A stretch of DNA of 39,651 bases from CAYTAP01 sp964435775 (lineage in GTDB: Bacteria > Planctomycetota > Phycisphaerae > Tepidisphaerales > Tepidisphaeraceae). Shown here piece by piece: positions 1-8,780 of this stretch. The position numbers and the translations under genes were made by a program. The stretch lies in NCBI GenBank assembly GCA_964435775.1, contig CAYTAP010000019.1, positions 1 through 39,651 of the forward strand, read 5' to 3'. The notes beneath the pieces are model-generated. The model was not told the DNA's origin, did no database searches, and saw only the letters and a program-made list of their open reading frames with translations. Every line of letters begins with the position of its first letter. Position 1 is the first letter of the stretch.

Positions 1-972
1 GTGCCGGGACCTGATGGGACCGTACGGTTGATCGAATCGACGCGGAGTCCGATTGACCCGGACAAAGCCGCGCCGCCGATGTTCATGGGGCGCAGCGGGA
101 TGTATGGGGAGCAGATTCGCGGCGGCAACGGGGAGAACCCGGATGATGCCGGAGCGACGCCAGGCGCGAGCACAAGGGACACGGCCGTCGCGGTCTTTCG
201 GTATCGAGGGCAAAGCGTGGGCGAAGCGGCGGTGGATGGACAGGTGCAGTTTGAGTTCCGGGGTGGGATTGAAAATACCGGTGAAGGGGAGGCGGAGGAT
301 ACCGGTGTCACGGACGTGTCGCTGACATTTCACAACACCAAAAGCAACCGGGATTTTCCGGCGATCACCATCCGACCGGAAAATGGGAGGACAAGTTACT
401 TCACCGTGCCAGCGGATGCGGTGGAGGGGGGCAATTTCAACGTGGCGGTTCGCTGCCTGACAAGCGGCGACTGGCTGGGCTTGCGGGGCGACTCATTACG
501 GCTGGTGACGGCGAACCAACCGTTCGCGCTGAATCTGGCCAAGAGCCTGGCGGTGTTGTGGCTGATGTCACTGCTCGTCATCATTGCGTCGATCTTCTGT
601 TCAACGTTCCTGTCCTGGCCGATCGCGGTGGTGCTGACGCTGGTCATCCTGCTGGGGCACTGGGGCGTCTCGCAACTTGGAGACTCGCTGGCGCCGGGAG
701 TGGGCAACTTTGTAGCAACGGATTTTGGTTTTCAGGATCCATCCACGGCGAAGGTTGTCAGCAATTCGGTGGAAGCGCTGTCCAAGATGCTCAACACAGT
801 GTCGAAGGTGCTGCCGGATATTTCACGATTCTCGGCAACCGACCTGATCGAGAGGGGCGTGAGCATACCGTGGTTCATCCTGGGCGAAAGCCTGGAGGTG
901 GTGCTCGTGTTTGGGTTGCCAATGATGGTGCTCGCGTTTGTGTTTCTGAAGAACAAAGAGGTGGCGCCATGA
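1..972 (+). CDS. Membrane protein, 5'-truncated (ABC-2 permease-like tail)
   Basis: The open frame runs from the first base (a GTG codon), so the true start probably lies upstream and this is the C-terminal part of a larger protein. The visible 323 residues begin with a soluble, Gly/Asp-rich stretch that looks extracytoplasmic (to about residue 175). Two close hydrophobic segments follow (about 180-225), then a last one near the C-terminus (about 290-318). This is typical of the end of an integral membrane protein such as an ABC-2 type permease or its accessory subunit, but no catalytic motif is visible. Its TGA stop overlaps the ATG of the next gene (ATGA at 969-972), so the two are co-translated. 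The transporter label is a guess from architecture. Confidence 0.5.
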   Translation: MPGPDGTVRLIESTRSPIDPDKAAPPMFMGRSGMYGEQIRGGNGENPDDAGATPGASTRDTAVAVFRYRGQSVGEAAVDGQVQFEFRGGIENTGEGEAEDTGVTDVSLTFHNTKSNRDFPAITIRPENGRTSYFTVPADAVEGGNFNVAVRCLTSGDWLGLRGDSLRLVTANQPFALNLAKSLAVLWLMSLLVIIASIFCSTFLSWPIAVVLTLVILLGHWGVSQLGDSLAPGVGNFVATDFGFQDPSTAKVVSNSVEALSKMLNTVSKVLPDISRFSATDLIERGVSIPWFILGESLEVVLVFGLPMMVLAFVFLKNKEVAP

Positions 973-2546
973 CCGAGCCGGTTGAAACACCGACAAGCCG
1001 CCGGTCGGCCGATGAGATCGGGGCAGGCGGAGGGGCCCGCCAGCGGCGGCGCGGGCGAATCGTCGTGGTCGTCACGTTGCTCGTGGGACTGATCGCGGCG
1101 GCGCTCGTGCGGCAATACGCGCAGGGGTATCGCGCCCGCGCGATCTATGGGGACCGGGCGCGGGAATACGCCGGGGCGTCACTCAGTTCAATGAACAGCT
1201 TCGCGCTTGCGCTGCTTCTGGGGGGATTGCGCGGGCCGCTGGTCATGTTCCTCTGGACGCAGAGCGAAAACGCCAAAAACGAGAAAAACTTGGAAGGCGT
1301 TGAAACACAGATCGAATGGATCCGTTTGTTGCAGCCGGAGTTTGATACGGTTCATCTGTTTCAAATCTGGAACAAGGCGTACAACCTTTCGGTGCAGATG
1401 GCGAGCCTCGCCAACAAGTACACGACGATCCTGGGCGCAATCGACTATGCCCAGAGCGTGAACAGGGAACGCCCCGACGACATCAACATCATCACGGCGA
1501 TCGCGCAGACGTATTTCGACAAGCTGGGAAACAGCGCGGAGAAGGATTATTACCGCCGCCGCGTGCGGAGCGAAACGCTGCCGCATGAAAACCGTCAGAA
1601 GCTGCGACGGGGCGATCCGGGATATCGGCGTTTGCAGATGGATCAGATGCTCGATGACAAGGGGGACATTCTTCCTTCATTCCAGGTGGAACTGAAATAT
1701 CTGAAGCCATACGAGCCGTTTCCGTATGGTCTGTCGCCGTTGGCGTTGGCGTACAATTATTACATGGATGCCCAGCACCTTCAGAACCTCGGACAGCGGC
1801 ATATTCAGCAATCGGCGATGGTCGTGGACTCGCGCCCGGCGCTGTCGATGAAGGTGTGGGCGGAGGCCGAATGGGAACGCGGACGTCGCTTTGAGCTTGA
1901 GGCGTTTGGCAAGGCGATCCCCAACGATCGAGACGCGATGGAATTGCCCACCGCCAACGTGAGCGTGGATGCGCATCCGGCTGACTCGGCGGCGATCGGG
2001 TCCGCGATCTACTGTTACGAACGCGGAGCGAGGCTGGCGCGCGACGCCCAAAAGAAGTATCTCGAGCATCTGGAGAAATACAGCACAAACCTGTTCACCT
2101 ATCTGTCGCACATCGACGATCTGAAACTGCTCGATGCGATGGCCACGGCGGATGCCGATTATCTCAAGGCGATGCAGGCGCCGGTGGGAAGCGAGCGCAA
2201 TGCGCTGCTGAAGTCGGCGGCCGACAGTTATCACAAGGCGCGGGCCAAGAGTCGCCAGATCATCCTGAAGTATTTCACGGACAACAGCCTTTTGACCCAG
2301 GCGCTGCCCAAGGGATACACCAAGGCGGACATTGTGGATCCGAGCGATAACGCATCGCATCCACTGCCCGAGGCGGATTACGCGACCGTGCTGGCCAAAA
2401 CGATGGACCTCGTTAAAAAGTCCGGGGGGTATGACATGCACGGCGAAGACCGGCGGGAGTACGAAAACTACATCCAACGCATCGATGCGCGATTGACGAT
2501 GATTGAAGCGGCCACATCCCCGGCGACAAGCCGCGCGGCGCGGTGA
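969..2546 (+). CDS. Conserved membrane-anchored protein, TPR-like helical domain
   Basis: 525 residues. I start it at the ATG overlapping the previous stop (ATGA) rather than at the upstream GTG of the longer open frame, because the upstream part would overlap gene 1 by 400 bases. After a basic N-terminus there is a transmembrane helix (about residues 30-47) and a second hydrophobic stretch around 68-91. The remaining 430 residues are hydrophilic and mostly helical, with aromatic and alanine spacing like tetratricopeptide-type repeats (for example the IEWIRLLQPEFDTVHLFQIW region). That suggests a membrane-tethered scaffold working with the membrane protein encoded just upstream. I do not recognise the family and assign no biochemical function. 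Confidence 0.7.
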   Translation: MTEPVETPTSRRSADEIGAGGGARQRRRGRIVVVVTLLVGLIAAALVRQYAQGYRARAIYGDRAREYAGASLSSMNSFALALLLGGLRGPLVMFLWTQSENAKNEKNLEGVETQIEWIRLLQPEFDTVHLFQIWNKAYNLSVQMASLANKYTTILGAIDYAQSVNRERPDDINIITAIAQTYFDKLGNSAEKDYYRRRVRSETLPHENRQKLRRGDPGYRRLQMDQMLDDKGDILPSFQVELKYLKPYEPFPYGLSPLALAYNYYMDAQHLQNLGQRHIQQSAMVVDSRPALSMKVWAEAEWERGRRFELEAFGKAIPNDRDAMELPTANVSVDAHPADSAAIGSAIYCYERGARLARDAQKKYLEHLEKYSTNLFTYLSHIDDLKLLDAMATADADYLKAMQAPVGSERNALLKSAADSYHKARAKSRQIILKYFTDNSLLTQALPKGYTKADIVDPSDNASHPLPEADYATVLAKTMDLVKKSGGYDMHGEDRREYENYIQRIDARLTMIEAATSPATSRAAR

Positions 2547-2606
2547 TTGACGTGCAGGGATAAACCAACGGGCAATGGGTGGGCATCGGCTGCCCATCAG
2601 ATAACG

Positions 2607-3749
2607 ATGAGGCGACTCGGCGCGATCATCTTCGCAATTCTTCCTGCGTGTGGCCTGTTGTCATGCCAACCCGCAAGCCAAAGTGGCAGGGAACAGATGC
2701 ATACCCAGCAATATCCGCAAACCGCAACGAAAACCGGGGACTCGCCCGACAAGGTGGTCGCCACGGCGCCGAACCATGCGGGCGTGGCAGTTGAGCGCGT
2801 GACCTTTCGCGGATGGACCGACGTCTGGAAAATCTCTAATGACGCCTGCGAGCTTATCATCGCGCCGCAGATCGGCCGGGTGATGAGCTTTGGGCTCAAG
2901 GGGATGGGCAGCGTGATTTGGGTCAACGATGATCTGGCGGGGCACACGGCGCCGTCGGATGACGCGGAATGGCGGAACTTCGGCGGGGAAAAAGTCTGGC
3001 CGACGGAACAGAGCCTTTGGCCAAAACTGGCCGGTCGGGCGTGGGCGCCGCCGTACCCGTATGACGGAGGCGCGGCGACATCCGAGGCGATCCCCGGCGG
3101 CGTGCGGATGACCAGCGCTGTGGATCCACACTTTGGCGCGCAGGTGGTCCGCGAGTTTACGCTCGACCCCAAGCTGCCGGTGGTGTACATCCGCCAGCAT
3201 CATCGAAAAGTAAGGGGGGTTCCCGTTCCGATGACGCTCTGGTCCATCTGCCAGGTGAACCCGCCGATCCGGGCGATGTCGCCGGCGACGAGCGCGAATG
3301 GTCAGCCTTCGTATGTACCCATCAATGCGCCGCGGGGAGTCCATATGGAGGACGGTGTTGTCACGATTCGCAATGACAAGGCATCGGATCAAAAGATCGG
3401 CTTTCGCTCCGATGCGGTCAATCAAAATGGATGGGTGGGCGCGGTGTTCACAGACGGGCAAATGCTGGTCATGTCGCATGAAGTGGTTGCGGGGGCCGCC
3501 TATCCGGACGGAGGTTGTGATCGGGAGATATTCACCGGGAAGCTGGAAGCGAAGGGAACCTACCTTGAACTCGAGCTTCTCAGCCCGCTCCGCATGATGG
3601 AGGCGGGACAGGACCTGTACGACAACTCGGCCTGGACGCTGGTGAAGCTCGACGCGGGCAACGCAACGAATCTTCGTGCGGCGGCGCAGGCGGCCAACGC
3701 GGCGCACGCGCACGCCCTGTCCGCAATTCATGCAATGGCGTCGAAGTGA
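2607..3749 (+). CDS. DUF4380-type lipoprotein (sugar-mutarotase-like fold)
   Basis: 380 residues from the ATG at 2607. This start gives a clean lipoprotein signal: MRR, a hydrophobic stretch, then the lipobox LLSC (cysteine at about residue 20), so the mature protein is probably lipid-anchored outside the inner membrane. The mature part resembles the DUF4380 family, a galactose-mutarotase-like beta fold: ACELIIAPQIGRVMSFGLKG followed by VIWVND matches the family's opening. No enzyme activity is established for the family; a carbohydrate-binding role is plausible. It follows the previous gene by 60 bases on the same strand and ends only 4 bases from the stop of the convergent ABC ATPase gene, leaving no room for a terminator. 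Confidence 0.75.
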   Translation: MRRLGAIIFAILPACGLLSCQPASQSGREQMHTQQYPQTATKTGDSPDKVVATAPNHAGVAVERVTFRGWTDVWKISNDACELIIAPQIGRVMSFGLKGMGSVIWVNDDLAGHTAPSDDAEWRNFGGEKVWPTEQSLWPKLAGRAWAPPYPYDGGAATSEAIPGGVRMTSAVDPHFGAQVVREFTLDPKLPVVYIRQHHRKVRGVPVPMTLWSICQVNPPIRAMSPATSANGQPSYVPINAPRGVHMEDGVVTIRNDKASDQKIGFRSDAVNQNGWVGAVFTDGQMLVMSHEVVAGAAYPDGGCDREIFTGKLEAKGTYLELELLSPLRMMEAGQDLYDNSAWTLVKLDAGNATNLRAAAQAANAAHAHALSAIHAMASK

Positions 3750-3753
3750 ACGA

Positions 3754-4536
3754 TCACACGACCGGCACGACGATGGGACCGACGGCATTCACATCGACGC
3801 GCTGCATGGAGACGCCATAGACGGGTGAGAGAATGGCGGGGTCCAACACCTTTGAAGCGGGTCCGTCGGCTGCGATGCGCCCGTCCTGGAGCAGGATGAG
3901 GCGATCGGTGAACGCGCCGGCGAGAAGCAGATCGTGCGATGCCATGAGGATGGCGATGCCATGATCGGACGCCAGCCGGCGAACGAGCCGGCCCAGTTCG
4001 ACTTGATGCTTCAAATCGAGGTATGTATTCGGTTCATCGAGCAGGAGCGCAACAGGGCGCTGAACGAGACACCGCCCAACAAAGACACGCTGACGCTGCC
4101 CGCCTGACAGCTCGCTCATGCGGCGGGACAGCAATGGCCCCAGCGACAGTTCAGCGGCCACCTCGTCGACCGCGCGCACATCGTCGGAGGATTCGATGCC
4201 GAACGCACGCCAATACGCCGCCCGTCCGACCTGCAGCGCTTCGCGGACGCTCTGATCGGGTTCATAGCCCGGCGACTGCGGGAGATAAGCCACACGACGC
4301 GCAAAGTCACGCCGGGACCACGCCCGGACATCGCGCCCCTCCCATTGGATCGATCCAGTGAAATCAAGGTTGCCCAGAGCCGCGCGGATGAGCGTGCTCT
4401 TACCACTGCCGTTGGGACCGATGAGCGTGACCACTTCGCCGGCGGCCAGAGAGAGCGAAACCGCGCGAAGCACCTCAACGGCTCCAAACGAGAAGGAGAC
4501 GTTCGAGAGGGCGAGCAGTGGAGGAGCTTTGGTCAT
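3754..4536 (-). CDS. ABC transporter ATP-binding protein, FecE/BtuD type
   Basis: 260 residues from the ATG at 4536; a longer open frame would run into the upstream permease gene. All nucleotide-binding motifs are present: Walker A GPNGSGKST (40-48), Q-loop in YLPQSPG (about 87), signature LSGGQRQR (143-150) and Walker B VALLLDEPNTYLDL (162-175). The sequence type is that of importers for iron-siderophore, heme or cobalamin. It lies 34 bases downstream of a matching FecCD-type permease, so together they form the inner-membrane pump. The substrate cannot be told, since no periplasmic binding protein or TonB receptor is in the window. Confidence 0.9.
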   Translation of the reverse strand: MTKAPPLLALSNVSFSFGAVEVLRAVSLSLAAGEVVTLIGPNGSGKSTLIRAALGNLDFTGSIQWEGRDVRAWSRRDFARRVAYLPQSPGYEPDQSVREALQVGRAAYWRAFGIESSDDVRAVDEVAAELSLGPLLSRRMSELSGGQRQRVFVGRCLVQRPVALLLDEPNTYLDLKHQVELGRLVRRLASDHGIAILMASHDLLLAGAFTDRLILLQDGRIAADGPASKVLDPAILSPVYGVSMQRVDVNAVGPIVVPVV

Positions 4537-4570
4537 GGCGGTCCGATCTTCCAGTTGAGCGATTGGCGTG

Positions 4571-5575
4571 TCATACCGCGCTAAGCCTCGGGCGGGTTTG
4601 CCATAGGAGCATGAGGAAGAAGGGTCCGCCGAGCAAGCCGGTGAGAACGCCCACGGGGAGCCATGTTCCGGCATCCTGGATCAACGCGCGGGAAGTGGCG
4701 TCGGCGAGCGCCAGCAGCCCGGCGCCCAAAGCGGTGGCGACGGGAAGCAGGCGGCGCTGGTCATTGCCAACGAGCAGACGCGCGAGGTGCGGGCAGACAA
4801 GCCCGACAAATCCGATGGGCCCGCTGATGGCGACGGCGGCGGCGGTGACGAGAGAGGCGACGATCAGCCCAACCCATCTGAGGCGATGGATCCGCACGCC
4901 GAGGGATCGTGCCTCGTCGTCGCTGAGCCCGGCGACATTGAGCTGGCCGGTGATGAATAGAAGAATCACCCAGCCGATGGCGATCATGGCGGCAGCGAGG
5001 TTGATCTGGGATGTGGTCAGGTTGGTCTGGATGCCGCCGACGAGAAATGCGAACGCCCCACCGCTGCCAGGGGAAATCTCCTTGTGAATCGCGTTGATGA
5101 GGAGAAAGACCGAGCCGTTGACCGCGTTGACGATGACGCCGACGAGCAGGATGGTGATCGGATCCAGCCGCCCCGCGCGGTTGGCCAGCAGGAAGACAAC
5201 TGCGACGGCGATGAGCGCGCCGATAAAAGCGAACCCCTGCTGCCCCATCGCACCGGCGACACTGGCGGCCATCGCGCCGGTCCAAGTGAAATGCCAGAGA
5301 TAGGAAAAGAGAGAAGCGCCGCTGCTGACACCCAGTAGATAAGGATCGGCCAGGGGGTTGCGGAGGATGGCTTGATAAACGACCCCCGCGCCCGCGAGAG
5401 CGCCTCCGATGAGGGACGCCAGGCCCACCAGCCTGAAGCGGAAGGCACGTTCGTAGCCGGTCGGCCAGTGAAACCCGGTGGACCCAACGCACAGGCACAG
5501 CGCCGCCAGAGCGCCCCAGATGGCGATGCTGAGGAACAGGACGCGGAGAAGTTGTGGGATGCTCCAGCGCCTCAT
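4571..5575 (-). CDS. FecCD/BtuC-family ABC importer permease
   Basis: 334 residues, the usual length for this family, with eight to ten hydrophobic segments. Family hallmarks are NPLADPYLLGVSSGAS (about 93-108), the NAVNGSVFLL helix, and GPIGFVGLVCPHLARLLVG (about 253-271) at the coupling-helix region that contacts the ATPase. A GVLTGLLGGPFF motif precedes the C-terminus. The protein forms the homodimeric channel of a metal-chelate or cobalamin importer with the ATPase encoded just downstream. No riboswitch-like element was recognised in the 250 bases upstream, so regulation is unknown. Confidence 0.92.
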   Translation of the reverse strand: MRRWSIPQLLRVLFLSIAIWGALAALCLCVGSTGFHWPTGYERAFRFRLVGLASLIGGALAGAGVVYQAILRNPLADPYLLGVSSGASLFSYLWHFTWTGAMAASVAGAMGQQGFAFIGALIAVAVVFLLANRAGRLDPITILLVGVIVNAVNGSVFLLINAIHKEISPGSGGAFAFLVGGIQTNLTTSQINLAAAMIAIGWVILLFITGQLNVAGLSDDEARSLGVRIHRLRWVGLIVASLVTAAAVAISGPIGFVGLVCPHLARLLVGNDQRRLLPVATALGAGLLALADATSRALIQDAGTWLPVGVLTGLLGGPFFLMLLWQTRPRLSAV

Positions 5576-5825
5576 GAGGCTTTATCGATGCGATCGCGCT
5601 GCAAATGTGTCCGTTTGCCTTGCAGGGAAAGGCTCCCAATCATAAATTGGTACATCCATGACTTTATCGGCTGGCACCCACCCCCATGATCCCCTCTCCT
5701 CCATCGAATCCCCCATGGCGGGACGAAAGGCCGCCTTCGGCACGGGAGGCGTCGGCCAAGGCGCGCCGGCATATGACGCCTCGCACCATGTGCAAGCGGA
5801 GGCGCGAGTCGGGGCAAACAACGAT
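5576..5825. other. Intergenic region between permease and hotdog gene
   Basis: About 250 bases between two divergent genes. The plus-strand frame of the hotdog gene stays open from 5658, so a longer N-terminus starting at 5658 or 5715 is formally possible. The extra residues are Gly/Pro/His-rich and do not look like part of the fold. The stretch must hold promoters for both directions, but I see no convincing -35/-10 pair, riboswitch or terminator. Confidence 0.4.
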
Positions 5826-6386
5826 ATGACTGGCTTTCATTCGGAAAAGAAGACATTAATCGACCGTGTGGAGGCGTTCATCTCGGGGTTGAGCGTTCGG
5901 GATAATTTCTGGAATCGCGTCTGCTCGTTCATCTGGCTTCCGCTGGCGTTTTTCAGCGGCATCAAGATGAAGCAGGTCGATGCCCAGACCTTTCTGGCCA
6001 TCCTCCCATTCCGGAGGTTCAACCGCAACTGGTACCGGGCGATGGCCGGGGGGGCGCTCCTGGGAAATGCGGAAATCGCGGGGGGGATGTATGTATTCGG
6101 GGTGTGCGGCGCGGATTACACGGTGGTGTGCAAGCACCTGGAGTATGACTTCCTGAGGCCATGCTTCGGACCGGCGGTCTATAAGATGACCGCACGGGAA
6201 AGCCTGCAAAAACTGATCGCCACTGGCCGGGAGTTCAACATCACGGTGGATCTGGAGGTTCTGCAGCAGGGATTTCGACGGGGCGAGCGGGATCGTCGGG
6301 TGGGCCGGTCGGTCGCCATCTTCCATGTCACCCCGAAGATGCACAACAAGTCGAAGAAGCGACGGCAAAATGGGAAATCGGCGTGA
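5826..6386 (+). CDS. Hotdog-fold protein (DUF4442/thioesterase-like)
   Basis: 186 residues with the start placed at the ATG at 5826; starts at 5658 or 5715 remain possible, and no strong ribosome site decides between them. The central part has a hotdog-fold pattern: FLAILPFRRFNRNWYRAMAGGALLGNAEIAGGMYVF, a long helix after a loop carrying the conserved RN, followed by beta strands. This resembles the DUF4442/YiiD_C group related to PaaI-type acyl-CoA thioesterases. The C-terminus is very basic (KKRRQNGKSA). A thioester substrate is likely by family, but the catalytic acid cannot be assigned. It converges on the FHA gene with 48 bases between the stops. Confidence 0.65.
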   Translation: MTGFHSEKKTLIDRVEAFISGLSVRDNFWNRVCSFIWLPLAFFSGIKMKQVDAQTFLAILPFRRFNRNWYRAMAGGALLGNAEIAGGMYVFGVCGADYTVVCKHLEYDFLRPCFGPAVYKMTARESLQKLIATGREFNITVDLEVLQQGFRRGERDRRVGRSVAIFHVTPKMHNKSKKRRQNGKSA

Positions 6387-6434
6387 GCCCTCGCGCAAGC
6401 GCCGTCGGGTAAAGCACCTGTGCCTGACCGCTGT

Positions 6435-7220
6435 TCATCCGTGGTGGCTTTGCTGATTTTGCGAAGCGTCCAGATCATCCGCGGCGCCAAAATCGACATC
6501 GATATCGACATCGGATTCACCGGCGCGCCCCTCATCCACGATGAAGTCAAAGTCGGCATCCTCCTCGGCGGGAGGCTGCGCCCCGGCGGAGGAATCAACC
6601 ACTTCGGGCTCGGCATCCACGGCATTGAGTGAGGGCGCTGCTTTCGGCGCTGATTTTCCGGCTTTGGCGGGCGCCTTCGGCGCCGCCGGTCGCACAGAAG
6701 CTTCCTCCTCGTCAAAGTTTTCCGGAAGCGCCGGCGCCTCCCCATCCAGTGAATCATCGTTGGCCAGAACGGCGGCGAGATCATCGGCGCCCAGCGCCAC
6801 GGGGTCTTCGGATGCCCCGGCCCCGCCATCGATTTCCTCCCCGGCGGCCTCGGCGGCGAGCGCCTCGCCCGGAACGACGGCGGTGTCATCAGGCGCGGCG
6901 GCGGGTTGCAGTTGATCATCCGCCGGGACGCCATCGATTTGCACAACAAACGTTACGGGACCAACCTGCACCATGTCACCGGGATTGAGATCGGCTTCCT
7001 GCACGCGCTGGCCGTTGACATGCGTGCCGTTGGAACTGCCAAGGTCTTCGACCTTGAGCGTGTCGTCGCTTTTGATGAGGCGGCAATGCTTGCGGGACAC
7101 ATCGCCAAGGGGAATGCGGAGATCGGAGTCTTCGCGCCGGCCGATCACAGTCACATCACGGACGATGGAAAAGCTTCGCCGCTCGCCATCCGACCGAAAC
7201 ATGACTAAAACGACCTGCAT
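6435..7220 (-). CDS. FHA-domain protein with acidic disordered tail
   Basis: 261 residues. Residues about 1-95 form a forkhead-associated domain: VTVIGRREDSDLRIP, DVSRKHCRL and VEDLGSSNGTHVNG carry the conserved Gly-Arg, Ser-Arg-x-His and Ser-Ser-Asn-Gly-Thr residues that bind phosphothreonine. The remaining 160 residues are low-complexity, rich in Ala, Pro, Asp and Glu, and end in an acidic FDFIVDEG / DVDIDVDFGAADDLD tract. It is probably a signalling adaptor linked to Ser/Thr kinases, which are common in the suspected phylum, though no kinase gene is nearby. It is divergent from hemW with about 167 bases between the chosen starts. Confidence 0.9.
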   Translation of the reverse strand: MQVVLVMFRSDGERRSFSIVRDVTVIGRREDSDLRIPLGDVSRKHCRLIKSDDTLKVEDLGSSNGTHVNGQRVQEADLNPGDMVQVGPVTFVVQIDGVPADDQLQPAAAPDDTAVVPGEALAAEAAGEEIDGGAGASEDPVALGADDLAAVLANDDSLDGEAPALPENFDEEEASVRPAAPKAPAKAGKSAPKAAPSLNAVDAEPEVVDSSAGAQPPAEEDADFDFIVDEGRAGESDVDIDVDFGAADDLDASQNQQSHHG

Positions 7221-7387
7221 GATGCCTCACCTTCAGTGTATGACTGGTCCCGTATCTAAATGGATTTCGGCCGGAGCATCCTGCGCGGCGTCAATCTCTT
7301 ATCCCCCGTCAACCTAGCGAAAAGAGAGGCGTTCGGCAAGAATTATTCATTGTGCCGCGACCGATGGCACTGTCTGACAGGAGCATG

Positions 7388-8593
7388 ATGCGGCTTGAGT
7401 TGTTTGATGAAGGATTGACGACGTTGCGTCCTGAGGCGATCACGCCGACGGATGTGCCGGGGCTGTATGTCCATATCCCCTTTTGCTTTCACAAGTGCCA
7501 TTACTGCGATTTTTACAGCATCACGCGGCAGACCGATGAACGGATGGAGCGATTTGTCGATCGGCTGCTGGCGGAGTTGTCGTTGTGGCTGGCGGCGGGA
7601 TGGGGCGGATATTTGCGTCCGGTGACGGTATTTTTTGGCGGAGGCACGCCGAGTTTGCTTCCGCTTGGGGCGATGGAGCGGCTGCTGGGTGGACTGCGGG
7701 AACGGCTGGATTTTTCGCGGCTGGTCGAGTGGACGATTGAGATCAACCCGGCGACGCTCACGGATGACTATGCGAGATTGCTGCGACGGTCGGGGGTGGA
7801 CCGGCTGAGCTTTGGGGCGCAGAGCTTTAATGCAGGCGAACTTAAAATGCTCGAGAGGCATCATGATCCGCGGGATGTGGGACGAAGCCTGGAAATCGCG
7901 CGAAACGCCGGGTTTGAGCGGCTGAACCTCGATCTGATCTATGCAATCCCGGGGCAGAGCCTGGAGAGCTGGTCGCAATCACTTGAGAAGGCGATCGCCC
8001 TGGGGACGAGCCATCTGTCGTGCTATGGGCTGACCTATGAAGAAAACACGCCGATGGCCGTGAAAAAGCGGCTGGGGTATTTCAAGGCGGCGGAGGAATC
8101 GCTCGAGTTGCGGATGCTCCACCAGACCCGCCTGAGGCTGAGGCAGGCGGGAATGCCGGCGTACGAGATCAGCAATTACGCCAAGCCCGGAGAGGAGTGC
8201 CGGCACAACCTCCTCTACTGGACGGGGGGCAACTACCTGAGCCTCGGTCCATCGGCGTCGAGCCATGTCGAGGGGCGGCGGTGGAAAAATGTGGGGCATC
8301 TGCGGAAGTGGGAGGAGGCGGTCGATGCGCATCGCCTGCCGGCGGCGGACATCGAGGTGCTGTCGCCCAAGCGCCGGGCGGGGGAACTGGCGATGCTCCT
8401 GCTGCGGCTGGAGCGGGGGTTAAACTGTGCCGACTTTATGGCCAGGACCGGCTTCAACGCCTGGTCTGAATATGCCGCTCAATTGGAGCAGTTGACCGGG
8501 CTGGGTCTGGTTCATGTCGATGAGGGGTCAATTCGGCTGACGGAGCGGGGATTGGACGTCGCCGATGCGGTGGCGGCCGAGTTTCTGATGTGA
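7388..8593 (+). CDS. hemW: HemW-type radical SAM protein
   Basis: 401 residues from the ATG at 7388. An AGGAG at 7379-7383 supports this ATG or the one at 7385, while the GTG at 7352 and ATG at 7364 lack a ribosome site. The [4Fe-4S]/SAM motif CFHKCHYC (C33, C37, C40) follows YVHIPF, then GGGTPSLL and, near residue 270, RHNLLYW. The HNxxYW motif marks HemW, the heme chaperone, rather than true oxygen-independent coproporphyrinogen oxidase HemN. A C-terminal HemN-type domain covers roughly residues 310-395. It probably inserts heme into respiratory enzymes at the membrane. Confidence 0.9.
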   Translation: MRLELFDEGLTTLRPEAITPTDVPGLYVHIPFCFHKCHYCDFYSITRQTDERMERFVDRLLAELSLWLAAGWGGYLRPVTVFFGGGTPSLLPLGAMERLLGGLRERLDFSRLVEWTIEINPATLTDDYARLLRRSGVDRLSFGAQSFNAGELKMLERHHDPRDVGRSLEIARNAGFERLNLDLIYAIPGQSLESWSQSLEKAIALGTSHLSCYGLTYEENTPMAVKKRLGYFKAAEESLELRMLHQTRLRLRQAGMPAYEISNYAKPGEECRHNLLYWTGGNYLSLGPSASSHVEGRRWKNVGHLRKWEEAVDAHRLPAADIEVLSPKRRAGELAMLLLRLERGLNCADFMARTGFNAWSEYAAQLEQLTGLGLVHVDEGSIRLTERGLDVADAVAAEFLM

Positions 8594-8780
8594 TTCACGT
8601 CCTTTTTATCCGCCATCGGTCGCTCAATGAGCGACGCGGCGGCGTCGATATGTTCGTTGGAGCTTGCCATTGAGGCACGCGTTTGCGCGCTGGGCGTTGA
8701 TGCGACGGACGGGGAGTGTGGCTTTTCGATTTGCCGCTTTTAGCAGGCAATCGTAAGTCTCAGGTGAAAAGAGAAAAGCG
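8594..8780. other. Intergenic region upstream of the pilus operon
   Basis: 187 bases. It contains a 7-bp perfect hairpin (GTCGCTC, loop AAT, GAGCGAC at 8619-8635) just after hemW, but no T-run follows, so it is at best a weak terminator. The pilM promoter should lie here; I see no hexamer pair strong enough to call. Confidence 0.4.

Noticed and set aside
2661..3788. 375-aa minus-strand open frame opposite the DUF4380 gene
   Set aside because: The composition is Arg-rich, no recognisable domain, and the plus strand has a signal peptide and family motifs.
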